From: Epiperipatus broadwayi
Lineage: Eukaryota; Onychophora; Udeonychophora; Euonychophora; Peripatidae
Direction: 5' to 3'
Assembly (NCBI GenBank): GCA_028023455.1
Contig: JAQFVV010006509.1
Coordinates: 745,529-809,528 of the forward strand
DNA length: 64,000 nt
The notes under the pieces were generated by a model. It was not told where the DNA came from. It saw only the letters and a program-made list of their open reading frames with translations, and made no database searches. The position numbers were made by a program, and so were the translations under genes. This document shows, piece after piece, positions 52,546-63,845 of this stretch; positions within the stretch are counted from its first letter, which is position 1; each line of letters begins with the position of its first letter.

Positions 52546-53920
52546 AGGAAAAGAAAAAGTCAATAAATTTCCAACTTAATATACATATTTAAAATAATTT
52601 GAATAAAATATGTAAATATTTTTGTAGATTTATTTATTTAATATAAAATATTATCTGTATGATTTCATATTATTTTAATCCTATTCACAATGCACATACA
52701 CTTGCATACACACATTAAATAATTGATTATTTTGATTTATTTTATGTTTATGCATTATTTGTTAAATATATGCAGTAAGTAAAAATATTAAGTAAATAAT
52801 AATATTAATACATTAACATTCATTGAGTTTTTTTGTAATAATAAAATATTAACTTTATTACGATGTACAATTTAATATATCTGTTAAGAAAAATTTAAAT
52901 TAAAAATACAATAATATTATCAATTGTTATCATTATGATATGATGACTTACAAAGAACTATTTATTAATAATGTAAACTTAATTCTTCTATAAAAATTAA
53001 AAAAATAAAATAAATTAACAATATTTTTTTAAGAATATATTGATTCTGGGTTTCAATCTAGACCAAGATGATATAATATTTATCAGAGAATGTTTTACTT
53101 TAGCTGAATCATATTGCAAACATCATATTTATTTATATATATTTATCAATAGTAAAGGCAATGTTTGAGTATAAATATATGCATGGTTAGACAAATATTA
53201 ATGAGTTGAAATTTTATTGTCCAAAGAAGTATTTAAATATTTAAATCTAGATAGTTTATTGCTTATTTATATTTGAAAATAATTTTCAAATGTACATATA
53301 TGTACTTAGATAACTAATATTTCTGATAAAATATTTACTATTTTCACACTTGTATCAAGATAAAATATGATATGTAATATAATCTTGTCATAATACCATT
53401 AGATTAATAATGATTTTTTAAAATTTGGTTGCAACTATTTCTATTAAAAAATATTGGTTGAAATACAAAGAAAGAATAAATATTTTTTTAACTTTTGCAC
53501 TTTTAATTATAAGTTCCTTTGAATAAAATTTTTCTCAAAAATTATTTATGCAATTGCATTATGTTTCATCCATACTAATGCATCTTGAGTTGTTGCATTT
53601 TCACTCTTACTTAGGCACACAAATCATTTTCTCTAGCCTGCAGTGCATAATGGGCATATATACAAATATAAAATATTAATTTATCTTTTTCTTAAAATGG
53701 TGTCAAAATAGTTTATACCAGATATTCAATTTTCTTTTTAATAGTTATAGTAATATTTTGTAAAAGCGTTTTTTTTTTTAAAAAAAAGAAATTATAAAAA
53801 ATTCATTTGCAGTATAAGAATATTTGTATTTTTTATTAATAATTTATGTTATAATAATAATAACACCATCAAAAATCATACAATTACTATTTAATATGCT
53901 TATGCATTCTGCTGTTAAGA
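52546..53920. other. AT-rich noncoding interval
   Basis: No gene or structured repeat was recognised. Confidence 0.5.
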
Positions 53921-54016
53921 GTAATAAACTCTCCATACAGTAGTGGTACCAAGTGCAAGACTTCATATTTAATGGAGGCAGGAAGGTGTCCACATAAAAT
54001 CTCTACTCATCAAACA

Positions 54017-54058
54017 TCTCCAAACTAGTTTCTAGCTTGTGGCTTTCATCAGTGAGGA
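54017..54058 (-). ncRNA. Hammerhead-like core, family D left arm
   Basis: Minus strand: TCCTCA, CTGATGA (54046-54052), stem II AGC-loop-GCT, GAA, ACTAGT (self-complementary stem III), T, TGGAGA. Stem I keeps five of six pairs counting one wobble. Confidence 0.5.
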
Positions 54059-54145
54059 GCCTTGGATTTGAGAGCACTTCTTCCAGATCTTGGGATCTAA
54101 GGCAACCCTCCAGCAGCCACCCCTTACATATTTGATTAGCTAGCT

Positions 54146-54187
54146 ATAAAGCTGATGAAAGCAACAAGCTGAAAACTAGTCTGGGGA
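54146..54187 (+). ncRNA. Hammerhead-like core, family D right arm
   Basis: CTGATGA (54152-54158), stem II AGC-AACAA-GCT, GAAA with one extra A, ACTAGT, C (54181), TGGGGA. The upstream bases ATAAAG no longer pair with TGGGGA, so stem I is lost. Confidence 0.4.
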
Positions 54188-54540
54188 TGTTGGAACAGTG
54201 GGCACTAGATAGGAATTTTATGCACAAGCCTTCCTGAATCTATTGATTATGAAGGCTTGCACTTGGTAGCACTACTGTATGGAGAGTTTGGTACTCTTAT
54301 TAATAGCATATCTAAACATATGAAATGGTAATCATGTGATGTTTTGATGATTTTTATGTCTATTCTGCCAATAGGATATTGGTGACTGTGGTTTTTAAAA
54401 AACCAAAGACATCAAAATATACAGATACTGAACTGAGTTCAGATCTACACAAGTGAATGAGCTTAGGTTGGAAACATTATGGTGTTTTCACCTTGGGATC
54501 CTTATCTTTATAATTAACTAAATAGATAAAAGATTGTTTT

Positions 54541-54690
54541 TGGGAGGTTGCATTAGATCAGATCTAGGTTAAATGCTCCCAAATCACTGATAGCTACAAG
54601 CTAGAAACTAGTCTGGGGATGTAGGATGAGTATGCACTAGATAGAAATTTTATGCACAAATCTTTATGCATTCTTATGATAAAAATGTTG
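54541..54690 (+). repeat. Family D part-copy with eroded hammerhead core
   Basis: CACTGA-TAGC-TACAA-GCTA-GAA-ACTAGT-C-TGGGGA at 54585-54619. The GA of CTGANGA is deleted. It continues GCACTAGATAGAAATTTTAT as in the main family D unit. Confidence 0.65.
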
Positions 54691-56117
54691 AATTGTCTCA
54701 TAAATTATTATTTTCAGTTTACACCCCAGAAACTGAAATTATTTATTATTGTAAAAAATATTTAAACATTTATGAAAATAATTGCCCACATATGTATGTA
54801 TAAAATATCCAAATTATTAATAAGTATTTGCATTTTAAAATTATAATTTACCAATCCTATTTTTTAACTGTTTCACAAAAGTAAGGTGTGATAGTGCTAT
54901 CATATTTGATATTTTAGGTAGCATGATCATGCTTCAATTGCTACTTTTCTATGTTGATTTAAAGTGTTGTATATGTTAAATTTCAGTGTGCAACAGGCTA
55001 TAGCAATTCTTTCTAAGAATCTTCCATTTTTAATGCATTTTGAAAAATTCCAGAAGATGTCAGCCATATATGGACCTTTGTCTATGAATGATACACAATT
55101 GTTCTTATGAAACTGCCAAGGAGGTCATGATTTGTGATTGGCTAATGCTTTAGATTCATTTCCCCTGTGACTAAATGCCATACAAAAGGTGATTTTTAGA
55201 ATTGTTAATGATTATGATGCAATAGTTTTGTAAAAGATTTATTATTAAACCAAAACTGTATCACTAGAGAGAGGATTGCCTCTGAGAACATTTTATTTTT
55301 AAAAAGTTACCTATTAGAATGTATACAGCATATGTTATGAAAACCAGAAATTACAACAGAAAAGCCATTAGAAGCTAAAAAGAAAATCATTTTTGTAACA
55401 AACTTTTAGATTTTTATTTTTATTTTTTGGTGATAAACTAATTCTAAATATATCATTTTTTAATAACATAAAATTCGAATATCTAATATTTCATTCCTTT
55501 AATTTATTTGAATAGATATCATAAAGCCAATAACAATGTTTGTCTTTGTTATCAATAAGACTTTTAGTTAGATACTTATTTTTACAATTTTAAAATATTT
55601 ATTTTTTCATATTTAGAATATTAATTATTAGAAGGTTTAAATATTTACAATACAGAAAAAAAAATTTGTAATATATTTAAATAAGATTTAACTGCACAAA
55701 AAAATTAAACATGGCTTCATAATAAAAGTTTTATTGCTAGAGTCTATTCAAAAATTTGGTGATTAGATTGTCACTGAAAGAATTAAATAAACACATGAGA
55801 ATGAATTATTGTATTATCTACATTTAAAGAGAAACACTTTTTAAATTTGTTATCATAAAGATTCATCTTATTAGGTTTCATATTAAAATAAAATACCATG
55901 TCAACATAAAACATAATAGGTAAATGTTAATACTGATATAGTAAGCATGGTACATTAAATTTTCAGGGATTTTTAATTCTATGTTGAGTCACTGAATTCA
56001 TATTGAAAATATTAAAGATAAATGAAACATTTTACAAAAAATTATAAATATTTTATAGAAATGAAATGAAATATGTGTTTGATTAAAAAAAAAATGTCAC
56101 CATAAAATTTTATATTT
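54691..56117. other. AT-rich noncoding interval
   Basis: About 54880-55340 is less AT-rich but shows no protein I can identify. The rest is featureless. Confidence 0.45.

Positions 56118-56178
<61 letters not shown>
56118..56178. repeat. (TAA)n microsatellite at LINE 5' boundary
   Basis: About 20 TAA units end exactly where the non-repetitive LINE leader starts (GAGTCTCGCAGC). A second, longer (TAA)n lies at the LINE 3' end. Confidence 0.95.
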
Positions 56179-56402
56179 GAGTCTCGCAGCAAATGATGAT
56201 TTTAACGGATCGTTGTTTACAGAGATCTTAGGAGTTTAACCAAAGAAAACACTAAAACCAACACATCTTTGACTTGCAGTTATATATATATGAACAGTAA
56301 GTATTGGACAATCCAAATTAATTTGTATTTTAACTAAATAGATATTTTTATGAATTGTTTTGTTAAAAATAATATTTGTTGCTCAACGTAAAAAGCATTA
56401 CA

Positions 56403-56668
56403 ATGGCGACACCCCGGTCATGTGACCAGCAGAACGGCGCCAATATGCTATCCAAGCCTATGCAAATTACAGGTGAAGCAAAAACATAAGCCAACGTAGC
56501 TAAAAATAATTTACAGGAAAATAATTTCTCTTCGGAAAAAAATAATTTACAACAAAAAGAACACAATCAAGTTCCAATTTTAGAAAAAAGTAAAGTTTTC
56601 CATCGCTTCCGAAAAATAAATACTAATGATATTTTGCAGCTAGATATACAAACGCAAGAAAATCAATG
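56403..56668 (+). pseudogene. Probable N-terminal extension of LINE ORF1
   Basis: From ATG at 56403 the frame reads MATPRSCDQQNGANMLSKP, meets one TAA (56487-56489), then stays open as ANVAKNNLQENNFSSEKNNL through QTQENQCPLPP. It ends by sliding across a C5 run (56669-56673) into the ORF1 frame, which starts MPPTAQWNNED. The shared PPs at the slip point suggest a one-base indel. ORF1 would then originally have begun at 56403 with about 88 extra residues. The intact 56666 ATG is the fallback start. Confidence 0.5.
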
Positions 56669-58078
56669 CCCCCTACCGCCCAGTGGAATAATGAGGATTT
56701 GAAAATAATATGTGAACAGTTTAATAATACGATCCCACGTGGCCTTCATACGTCTTTCAAAAGATTTTTTTCTCCTCGTTCAATAATATTATCAGCTACA
56801 GATGCAAATTTATCGCTATATAAATTTCCTAGAAATTTACTTTATGAAGCAATAACACTACACGGACTTTGGGATAGCATACTAAGGATTGCTGACCATC
56901 CTAACTCACGGTATTTAATCCTCGAATTTTACCAAGAAAGCCAAAAAACCCGGTTTCAAATCACCATTAAAACTTTAGGCAACTATGCACTCATTGCAGT
57001 AGATCCAGATCAACATAACCAGATTACTGGCATAATCAAGAATGCATACCTTGGATATGACATCAAAATCTTTCAGAAAATGATGCAGCCATTTGGAAAA
57101 GTCACAGCATTCAACCCAATTTATCTGAAAGATACGCCAGTGCTTGTATACAGCAATAGCTTTGACTTCAAGCTGAGATTGCATCCAGATATAGATCCAA
57201 ACAATATTCCTACACAATTTGCAGATCAGGAAGCCATGCTGAGCCTCTTCATAAGAGGGCTTAAACCCATATGCTACACATGCGGGAAGCGAGGCCACTT
57301 GGCAACGCAATGTGACACCAAAAAGAATCCACAATCGCAAAAAACAAATGGAGTGGCCATCCAAACACATACTGAAGACAGCAACCATATATATAATGAT
57401 AGCATAAATCCAAATATGTACAACAATATGCAAACAACTTCTCCAACTGAAGAAACACTCTCACTCCCTCTCATTAATCAAAATTCCAATGAGGAAAATA
57501 AAAACACAGATGAACTAAACAGCGACCATCTGAAAAAACAATGTGATAACAGAAAGAGTCTACAATCACAGCAAACAAATAATCAGCTCAACCACACACA
57601 AACGGAAGATATCAGCCACACTAACATAGTCAAGATAAATTCAGGTATGAATAACCAGATGCAAACAACTTCTTCATCTAAAGAAGATCAAACTACAAAA
57701 AACCAAGACAACAGTATAAATGAACCAAACAGAATGCAGCACTTAAATCCAAATGTCACACAAGCAATTCAAAATAACACAAGCAACTGTCAAAACATAC
57801 AATGCACGAATGATTCAAATATTAACCCAACTGAAATATCACAAAGCAATTACAGTGAAACACAAAGTACCAATAGAACAAACATCACACACACAATAAA
57901 AAATAACACATCAACATATATCATGGAAGCAATCATGCCATGCCTTCCACAAGTTGAAGTAAATACAATAGAAAAAAAGGGCCAGGTCGCCCAAAAAGAA
58001 GCAAAAACAATAAAAAACCAAAAACAGAAGAGGACAACAACTCACAAACAGAAGAGTACAACACCGCATCATCATTAA
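56666..58078 (+). CDS. LINE ORF1 protein, zinc knuckle, 470 aa
   Basis: Presumed RNA-binding chaperone of the LINE ribonucleoprotein. Residues 1-195 form a structured region (MPPTAQWNNEDLKIICEQFN..., then FQKMMQPFGKVTAFNPIYLK, resembling an RRM-like fold; inference). Residues 203-216 are CYTCGKRGHLATQC, a CX2CX4HX4C knuckle (C203, C206, H211, C216). Residues 217-440 are Asn/Gln/Thr-rich with two approximate internal repeats. The C-terminus is strongly basic (QKEAKTIKNQKQKRTTTHKQ). It lies upstream of ORF2 with a gap of about 145 bp to the ORF2 ATG. No stop or shift occurs within these 470 codons, in contrast to ORF2. The start may lie further upstream. Confidence 0.8.
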   Translation: MPPTAQWNNEDLKIICEQFNNTIPRGLHTSFKRFFSPRSIILSATDANLSLYKFPRNLLYEAITLHGLWDSILRIADHPNSRYLILEFYQESQKTRFQITIKTLGNYALIAVDPDQHNQITGIIKNAYLGYDIKIFQKMMQPFGKVTAFNPIYLKDTPVLVYSNSFDFKLRLHPDIDPNNIPTQFADQEAMLSLFIRGLKPICYTCGKRGHLATQCDTKKNPQSQKTNGVAIQTHTEDSNHIYNDSINPNMYNNMQTTSPTEETLSLPLINQNSNEENKNTDELNSDHLKKQCDNRKSLQSQQTNNQLNHTQTEDISHTNIVKINSGMNNQMQTTSSSKEDQTTKNQDNSINEPNRMQHLNPNVTQAIQNNTSNCQNIQCTNDSNINPTEISQSNYSETQSTNRTNITHTIKNNTSTYIMEAIMPCLPQVEVNTIEKKGQVAQKEAKTIKNQKQKRTTTHKQKSTTPHHH

Positions 58079-58223
58079 CCAGAATTCAAACGGATGACTG
58101 ATCACCAATGGACATCACTTCTATCTAACCAACCAATTAAAACTCCAACAATGTACAGCTCATACAATGAAAACCAGTCACTAACATATTTTGAAATGTG
58201 AACAATCCCAAAATACAACCATA

Positions 58224-61200
58224 ATGAAAGTCAAAATAACAGCTTTTAATGTGCGGGGTTTGAACTCGGCAAACAAACTGCATCAACTTAGAGAATGGAC
58301 CAAAATCACACAGACACATATATTGGGACTTCTGGAAACAAAAATATATAGTGGATCACAGATTGACCCACCAGTGCATCTTCGCACTGAAGGCTTCTTT
58401 GCATGCTCCAGGGACATGTCATCACCTGCGGGTGGAACTGGCCTACTAATAACCCCAGCTTGCCCATTCACATCATTCAGAATCATATATATCGATGCAA
58501 ACTTGTTGATAGCTACATTTCATCACCATGCAAACACTCTCAACATAGTTTTCACCTACATCCCACCTGGAAACGTCATCATATCAAACATAATACTCAC
58601 CATCAATTCACTGCTAGCATCAACTCCTTACCCAACTATCATCATGGGAGATTTTAACATGAAGTAAACAGATTTCATCTCAAAATGGCTGCATCAAATT
58701 GCAATACCACTCATGAGTGCTGAAGGTTTTTTACCACCAAACACAGTAACATTCCATAATAACCGACACACATCTTTAATTGACCTTTGCTTCTATTCAC
58801 CAATGCTGCATCATTACTTCAGCCTCAAGCTCAATCCATCCCCATTCTCAGATCACTCTGCTCAAACTGCAACACTTGATCTAACTGAAATTCAGCCAAC
58901 TACACTACCACTTGGGAAAACAATGAGAATTCTAATACCAGCATCCACTCCAGAATCCCTTTTTCTGAAACATATATTATGCTCCATAAACTTGCAGGAC
59001 TACAACTAAGTGCTGTGCAGAGATATCAGGCATACATAAATATACTTTCATTCAATATTGACCATGTCACCAAAAAAAAACCTCCACCCTCCAGGCTATT
59101 AGCTCTGGCAGATGAACTTCACAAGAGGATAACAATGTCTAAACCTACTCAAAATACATATCAGCATATATATAAGATCACCCAGGCATATAACAGCACA
59201 TGTGCAGCACTTAAAGACTATTTAGCGATAAAAAAAAGCAAAATCTGCCTCAGTCAACAACATACATGGACTAGAGACATCAGATGGGCCATGGGTTTTC
59301 CCTCCACCATTAGAGTACCTATGGCACTTCAAATTGGAACAACTATACATGCAGCACATAACATGATTGAACCTATTTATAAGCATTTCAAACAGAATCT
59401 TCAGACACATCAACTCTTCAACCCACCCCCCGATTATTTTGGATCACCTGAAACAAATACACCATTTACCATTAATGAATTTGCTTTGAAGCTTGCCACT
59501 CTGCCCAATGCCTGTCATCCAGGCACTCATGGCATACCAAAATTTGTGTACGAACACCTTAGCCATACAACTAATCAAGTATTATGTAATCTTGCAAACT
59601 ATCTCTCACAAAAAATATACAACATTGAAAATCTTTATCCAATTGCAATAGTACCATTTAATAAGAAACCAGCTCCAATAACCACCCTTAATAATATTAG
59701 GCCTATCTCCATGTGCCCAATAGCCATCAAGATCATTGAGAAAGTCATTAAAGACAGGATTGAATCATATCTGCTCCCATTGATTTCACCATATCAGTTT
59801 GCAAGAAAGCAATCATCTACAGGACAGGCAGCACTTCTTTTCAAAGCTGTATTGGGATCGGTGCGAGGCCGGAAAAAATACAGCCCAGTTGCAGTTCAAA
59901 TAGACATTGAATCAGCTTTTGATTCTGTGGAAATCGAGATATTAATTAAAATGTTGGCTGCCACTGCAATACCTCGCACTATTTTAAATGTTATAACCAA
60001 CTTGTTGTTAAATCGGGATATACATATTACACTCAGTGGCAAAAATTCTGAATCTTTTACTTAACACAATCAATCTCACAAGGATCCCCCCTGAGTGCTT
60101 TACTTTTCACCTTTTACATCAACCCTCTATTAATAAAAATCCAGCAAACATTCATTGGCATCCAAATACCAAACACATCTCAGCAGGTAACATGTATCGC
60201 TTATATGGATGATATAACTGTCTTCCTCCCATCTAAAAACACCTACCAGCCTTGCATACAATACTACAAGAATTTGCAGCTACACACAAACTCAGGGTCA
60301 ATCTAAATAAGATGGCAGTTTGGTCTCTTTATAATGCAAAGCAGTACATGGGCATGTATGGGGGAAAGCCATCTGCTTTCTTGGGATTTCCCTTTTATAT
60401 GAGTGCAAGTGCAATGAGGGTCAAGATCCAGAACAAACTCAAAGAAGAAACAGAGCGAATTACTACTTCTCTCTCAAAGGCATATCTTTCAATATACTCC
60501 AAGATCCAGCTATTTAACCAGCTAGCCATAACAAAAATCACCTATTACTCGCCCATTATCACATTTTCTAAAGGTTTTATTAACAAAATCTCTTCTCTCT
60601 GTAATAAGCTCTTGTGGCAGAGGAAGACTGTGTCTTCCTCTGCCACAACAACTTACCAGACCACCTATTCACAATGGACTAGGACTTCATAGTATTTATA
60701 TTTTCCATCTACAGAAGGCCACAAACTTAATAACATCCACAGTCAAACACTTTCCAATGCTTGAATGCCTACTTCAAATAACACCAACAGATAGACCACC
60801 CCCTGCTTATGACCAACTAGCATCAATGATCAATCATATAAAAACCACAGCTCCACAGATATCTCTTCAGACAATATACAAGCATTCATACTGGCAAATT
60901 TATTCATTAATCCATCCAAATCCAACCCATGACACCAATCTGACAATGCTGAAAATCAATAATCTACAATTACTCCGTAAGTTTAAAAAATGGTCACTGG
61001 AGCCAAAGTATTTTGATTTTTTGCTGAGACTAAACCTACAAGCACTGCCCATGACATATTTTCTGAGATATCGGAGACTATACACTAACATTGATCCTTT
61101 TTGTCCCCTGTGTCACAGGGCTGAAGAAACACAGGAACATCTATTCTATCTTTGTCCGGCACTAGACAGAATTCGAGTTATTATGATAGGAGCATATAGA

Positions 61201-61455
61201 CAATCTAACACAACCCTTCAAACAATCATTAATTCATATTGCAAAGGCTCTATTCCATCAGTCCGTGCAGCCACTTTTATGCTTTATGCATACTGGTGCA
61301 CTAGATGCACATTCACTCTAGGTAACAACACAAGGCGACATCCATCAACTTTCAATATCAAACTGGCAAAACTACGAGCCAGAGACAATAAAATTGCACA
61401 TCCAGACATCTATGCAGCAACCTGGTCACTGATAACACAACAATCAAACCTCTAA
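58224..61455 (+). pseudogene. LINE ORF2: AP endonuclease-reverse transcriptase, broken
   Basis: Starts MKVKITAFNVRGLNSANKLH (ATG 58224). Endonuclease: TAFNVRGLN, LGLLETKI, then GDFNMK and, after an in-frame TAA (58665-58667), continuing in the same frame to FSDHSAQ near 58850. A shift near 58980 leads to the RT N-terminal part. RT: NNIRPISMCPIAIKIIEKVI; motif A VQIDIESAFDSV (59894-59929); a shift near 60060; motif B ISQGSPLSALLFTFYINPLL; motif C AYMDD (60199-60213); a shift near 60245; KLRVNLNKMAVW; a shift at the 60612-60648 palindrome; GLGLHS. The C-terminal finger is CPLCHRAEETQEHLFYLC (from 61102). No RNase H. One stop and four shifts make it inactive. Confidence 0.85.
60612..60648. repeat. 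Perfect 17-bp hairpin at an ORF2 frameshift
   Basis: TTGTGGCAGAGGAAGAC, TGT, GTCTTCCTCTGCCACAA. The reading frame changes across it: NKLLWQRK lies before in one frame, and LPLPQQLTRPPIHNGLGLHS lies after in another. It may have arisen by a template switch. Confidence 0.9.
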
Positions 61456-61895
61456 GATGGCTCCCAATAACCAAAATCTATGCCCTCAACCAATATATAT
61501 AAAAAAAAATGTGGCAATTATCTACAAATAAAAAAACAGAATGTTGTCTTTGATTGCATAATATTAATATAAAGGACAGTAACAACAAAATCAGACCTCA
61601 AATACTGGAAAGCAAACTAAACCCAGCATGGCAATATACATCAAAGTTGAAGTTTTGCAAATTGAACAATGATAACCCAAGACTTTGGAGAACTATGACT
61701 ACAGCAAGCAGCACTCATACATGTAACGTATATATATGTATTTTCACCCCCCTAACAATGTTTAAATATCTTTCCCTCCTAAGTTAAGTTCCTTTTTTGT
61801 ACATCACAGATACCAACTTCAACTTGGTTTACTCACTAGCAATGTAAATATATGTATACGAAGTGTCTTATAGCAAATGTAACTCTATGGTTATC

Positions 61896-61901
61896 AATAA
61901 A
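61896..61901 (+). promoter_or_regulatory. Poly(A) signal of the LINE
   Basis: AATAAA lies about 15 bases before the (TAA)n tail, and the 3' UTR runs from 61456. Placement is that expected for a LINE 3' end. Confidence 0.6.
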
Positions 61902-61915
61902 GTTCTTTTCTTTGA

Positions 61916-62192
<277 letters not shown>

Positions 62193-63410
62193 AAGAAGAA
62201 AATACAAATGGGAAAAAATTGCATGGATATATTGAAGAAATAATATAATACTTAGTCATATTAACTCTACCCCCCTATTTTAAAAGAAAAATTTAACTAA
62301 ACAACAGTAAAAATTAACTTAATTTTATAACTCCCATATTCATTTAGAATCAATGGGTGTTTACTCCCCCAAAAAATGTGGTAGCTACATAGTTTAGAAT
62401 GTTATTTTATCATCATAATTTGTATTACCATAGAATTGTTTTAAATAAAAAACTATTTTTATAGATTTCTTTTAATTAAAAAAAATCTGAAAGTCATTAT
62501 CTTATGGGTGGTTGCAAGATATAAATTGTGGCTTTACTTGGAGGAAAAAAAATATTTTTATGTCATTCTTTCTATATGGATAACATTTCATGTACCACTC
62601 ATTGCCTACATCATTACATATCAAAATTGACATGATGTTAATGTTTTTTACAAATATTTTAATGATTATAAGTTAAATATCAAAATTTAAAAAAGAATTT
62701 GGTAGATGTATGATAAATTCAATTTTGTTCATTTACATTAAAAAAACTTAAAAAACCAAATTGTTCATTTTCTGAAAAAGTGTTTAAACTAAGATTATGG
62801 CATTTATAGTAGGTTATTCTTATTTACAAATCAGTTGTTAAATATTTAAAAAGGTTGAATATGATTTTTTAGAATATTATTCATTTATATAATCAAATTA
62901 AAAAAATCCAAGTACAATTTATTAAATTTTAGTATAAATTTGATTTTATAAAGAAGTGAAAAGTTGATCATTTTCAAAAACTCTCACCAGGAGGAGCAAT
63001 ATAAAATGACAGAATTTAAAAAGGTTTCAATGTAGAATAAGTGTAAAAAAAATGAATTTAAGCAAGATGGTTTTTTATTCTGAAATAGAAACAAAATGCA
63101 CTAAAAGAATGATGGGAGTGAAAATTGTTTTTATCAGCACTAAGTAGTATGAATGACTTGAAGATCGACTGGAAAAGATTCTAGATTGCTGCAGTTCTGC
63201 TGCAATATTTTTGGCATATGTGATCCAGATAAAACTGTAGAAGTTCTCAGGAAATATATCAGTCATCTTCATCACAATGTTTATATCACATATATGCCCA
63301 TTATATTACACAGAAGGTGGATGGGCAGAATACACACTGGATATGTGTTATTTAAATGCATGTATATTGTCTACATGAAATTTAAATGTAATTATAAGAA
63401 ACTTGAACTC
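62193..63410. other. AT-rich noncoding interval
   Basis: No gene was recognised. Open stretches at 63075-63476 have no identifiable similarity and the plus-strand one runs into the family E foldback. Confidence 0.45.
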
Positions 63411-63477
63411 AAACTTTCAAGCTTTCTACAGCTATCCACTCTATCTCATACAACCAATTCACATACAGCTAAATGAT

Positions 63478-63523
63478 CTTCAATATACATGTTTTATACT
63501 GAACCAGTTCTCATCAGTTGGTC
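63478..63523 (-). ncRNA. Hammerhead-like core, family E left arm
   Basis: Minus strand: GACCAA, CTGATGA (63511-63517), stem II ACTG-GTT-CAGT, AAA (GAA altered), ACATGTAT, A, TTGAAG. CCAA here pairs with the TTGG seen in sister copies at the same place. Confidence 0.4.
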
Positions 63524-63713
63524 AACATGGGTGTGACAATAATATTAGCATTAACAAGGGCTTTAATCATTCCATGCTCAGATTTTCAATGATATGAACG
63601 GCTGAAGAGTTGGAGGGTGAAGATATTGAGGCTTGTACATTAAAGTTTGAAGATTTTTTATCTTAATATAAACTGAGCACTGATTGTATATATGTGTGAA
63701 AGATGGTGATCTG

Positions 63714-63759
63714 GACTAATTGACGAGTGCTGGTTTAGTATGAAATACGTATATTATAT
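63714..63759 (+). ncRNA. Hammerhead-like core, family E right arm
   Basis: TTGACGA (63720-63726), stem II TGCT-GGTTT-AGTA, GAA (63742-63744), the palindrome ATACGTAT, A (63753), TTATAT. C3 is T here and stem I is short, so this copy is probably inactive. Confidence 0.4.
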
Positions 63760-63845
63760 ATATGTCGTCATGTGTATAAGTTGTCTGAGATGGGATGGAT
63801 GTAGGGAGCTTGAAAGTCTCAGTTCAAATCCCTTCTAATTAATTT

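Larger units (their letters stand above)
53921..54310. repeat. Foldback repeat, family D
   Basis: Left arm (AAACTCTCCATACAGTAGTG, ACCAAGTGCAAGACTTCATA, AACTAGTTTCTAGCTTGT) and right arm (ACAAGCTGAAAACTAGTC, TATGAAGGCTTGCACTTGGT, CACTACTGTATGGAGAGTTT) are imperfect reverse complements over about 170 bp. A further part-copy lies at 54541-54690. Each copy has a hammerhead-like core. GTCTGGGGATG and CTAGATA are shared with family A, so the two are related. Confidence 0.8.
56179..61915 (+). mobile_element. Nearly full-length two-ORF LINE (Tx1/L1-like)
   Basis: About 5.7 kb: a leader (56179-56402), ORF1 with a CCHC zinc knuckle, ORF2 with AP endonuclease, RT and a C-terminal CCHC finger, a 3' UTR and AATAAA at 61896-61901. 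It is framed by (TAA)n on both sides. The two-ORF layout, the C-terminal CPLCHRAEETQEHLFYLC finger and the absence of RNase H fit the Tx1/L1 group, but clade assignment needs a tree. ORF1 is largely intact; ORF2 has a stop and several frameshifts. Confidence 0.82.
63415..63845. repeat. Foldback repeat, family E copy 5
   Basis: The left arm (CTATCCACTCTATCTCATAC, ATGATCTTCAATATACATG, ACTGAACCAGTTCTCATCAG) and right arm (GCTGGTTTAGTATGAAATAC, GTGTATAAGTTGTCTGAGAT) are imperfect reverse complements. The loop includes AGTTTGAAGATTTTTTATCT, shared with the 24- and 40-kb copies. Both arms have hammerhead-like cores. CAGTTCAAATCCC follows at 63820. Confidence 0.7.

Noticed and set aside
56975-58486. 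Minus-strand open frames (e.g. 56975-57433) opposite LINE ORF1 and ORF2
   Set aside because: They are antisense shadows of the LINE proteins and have no domain of their own.
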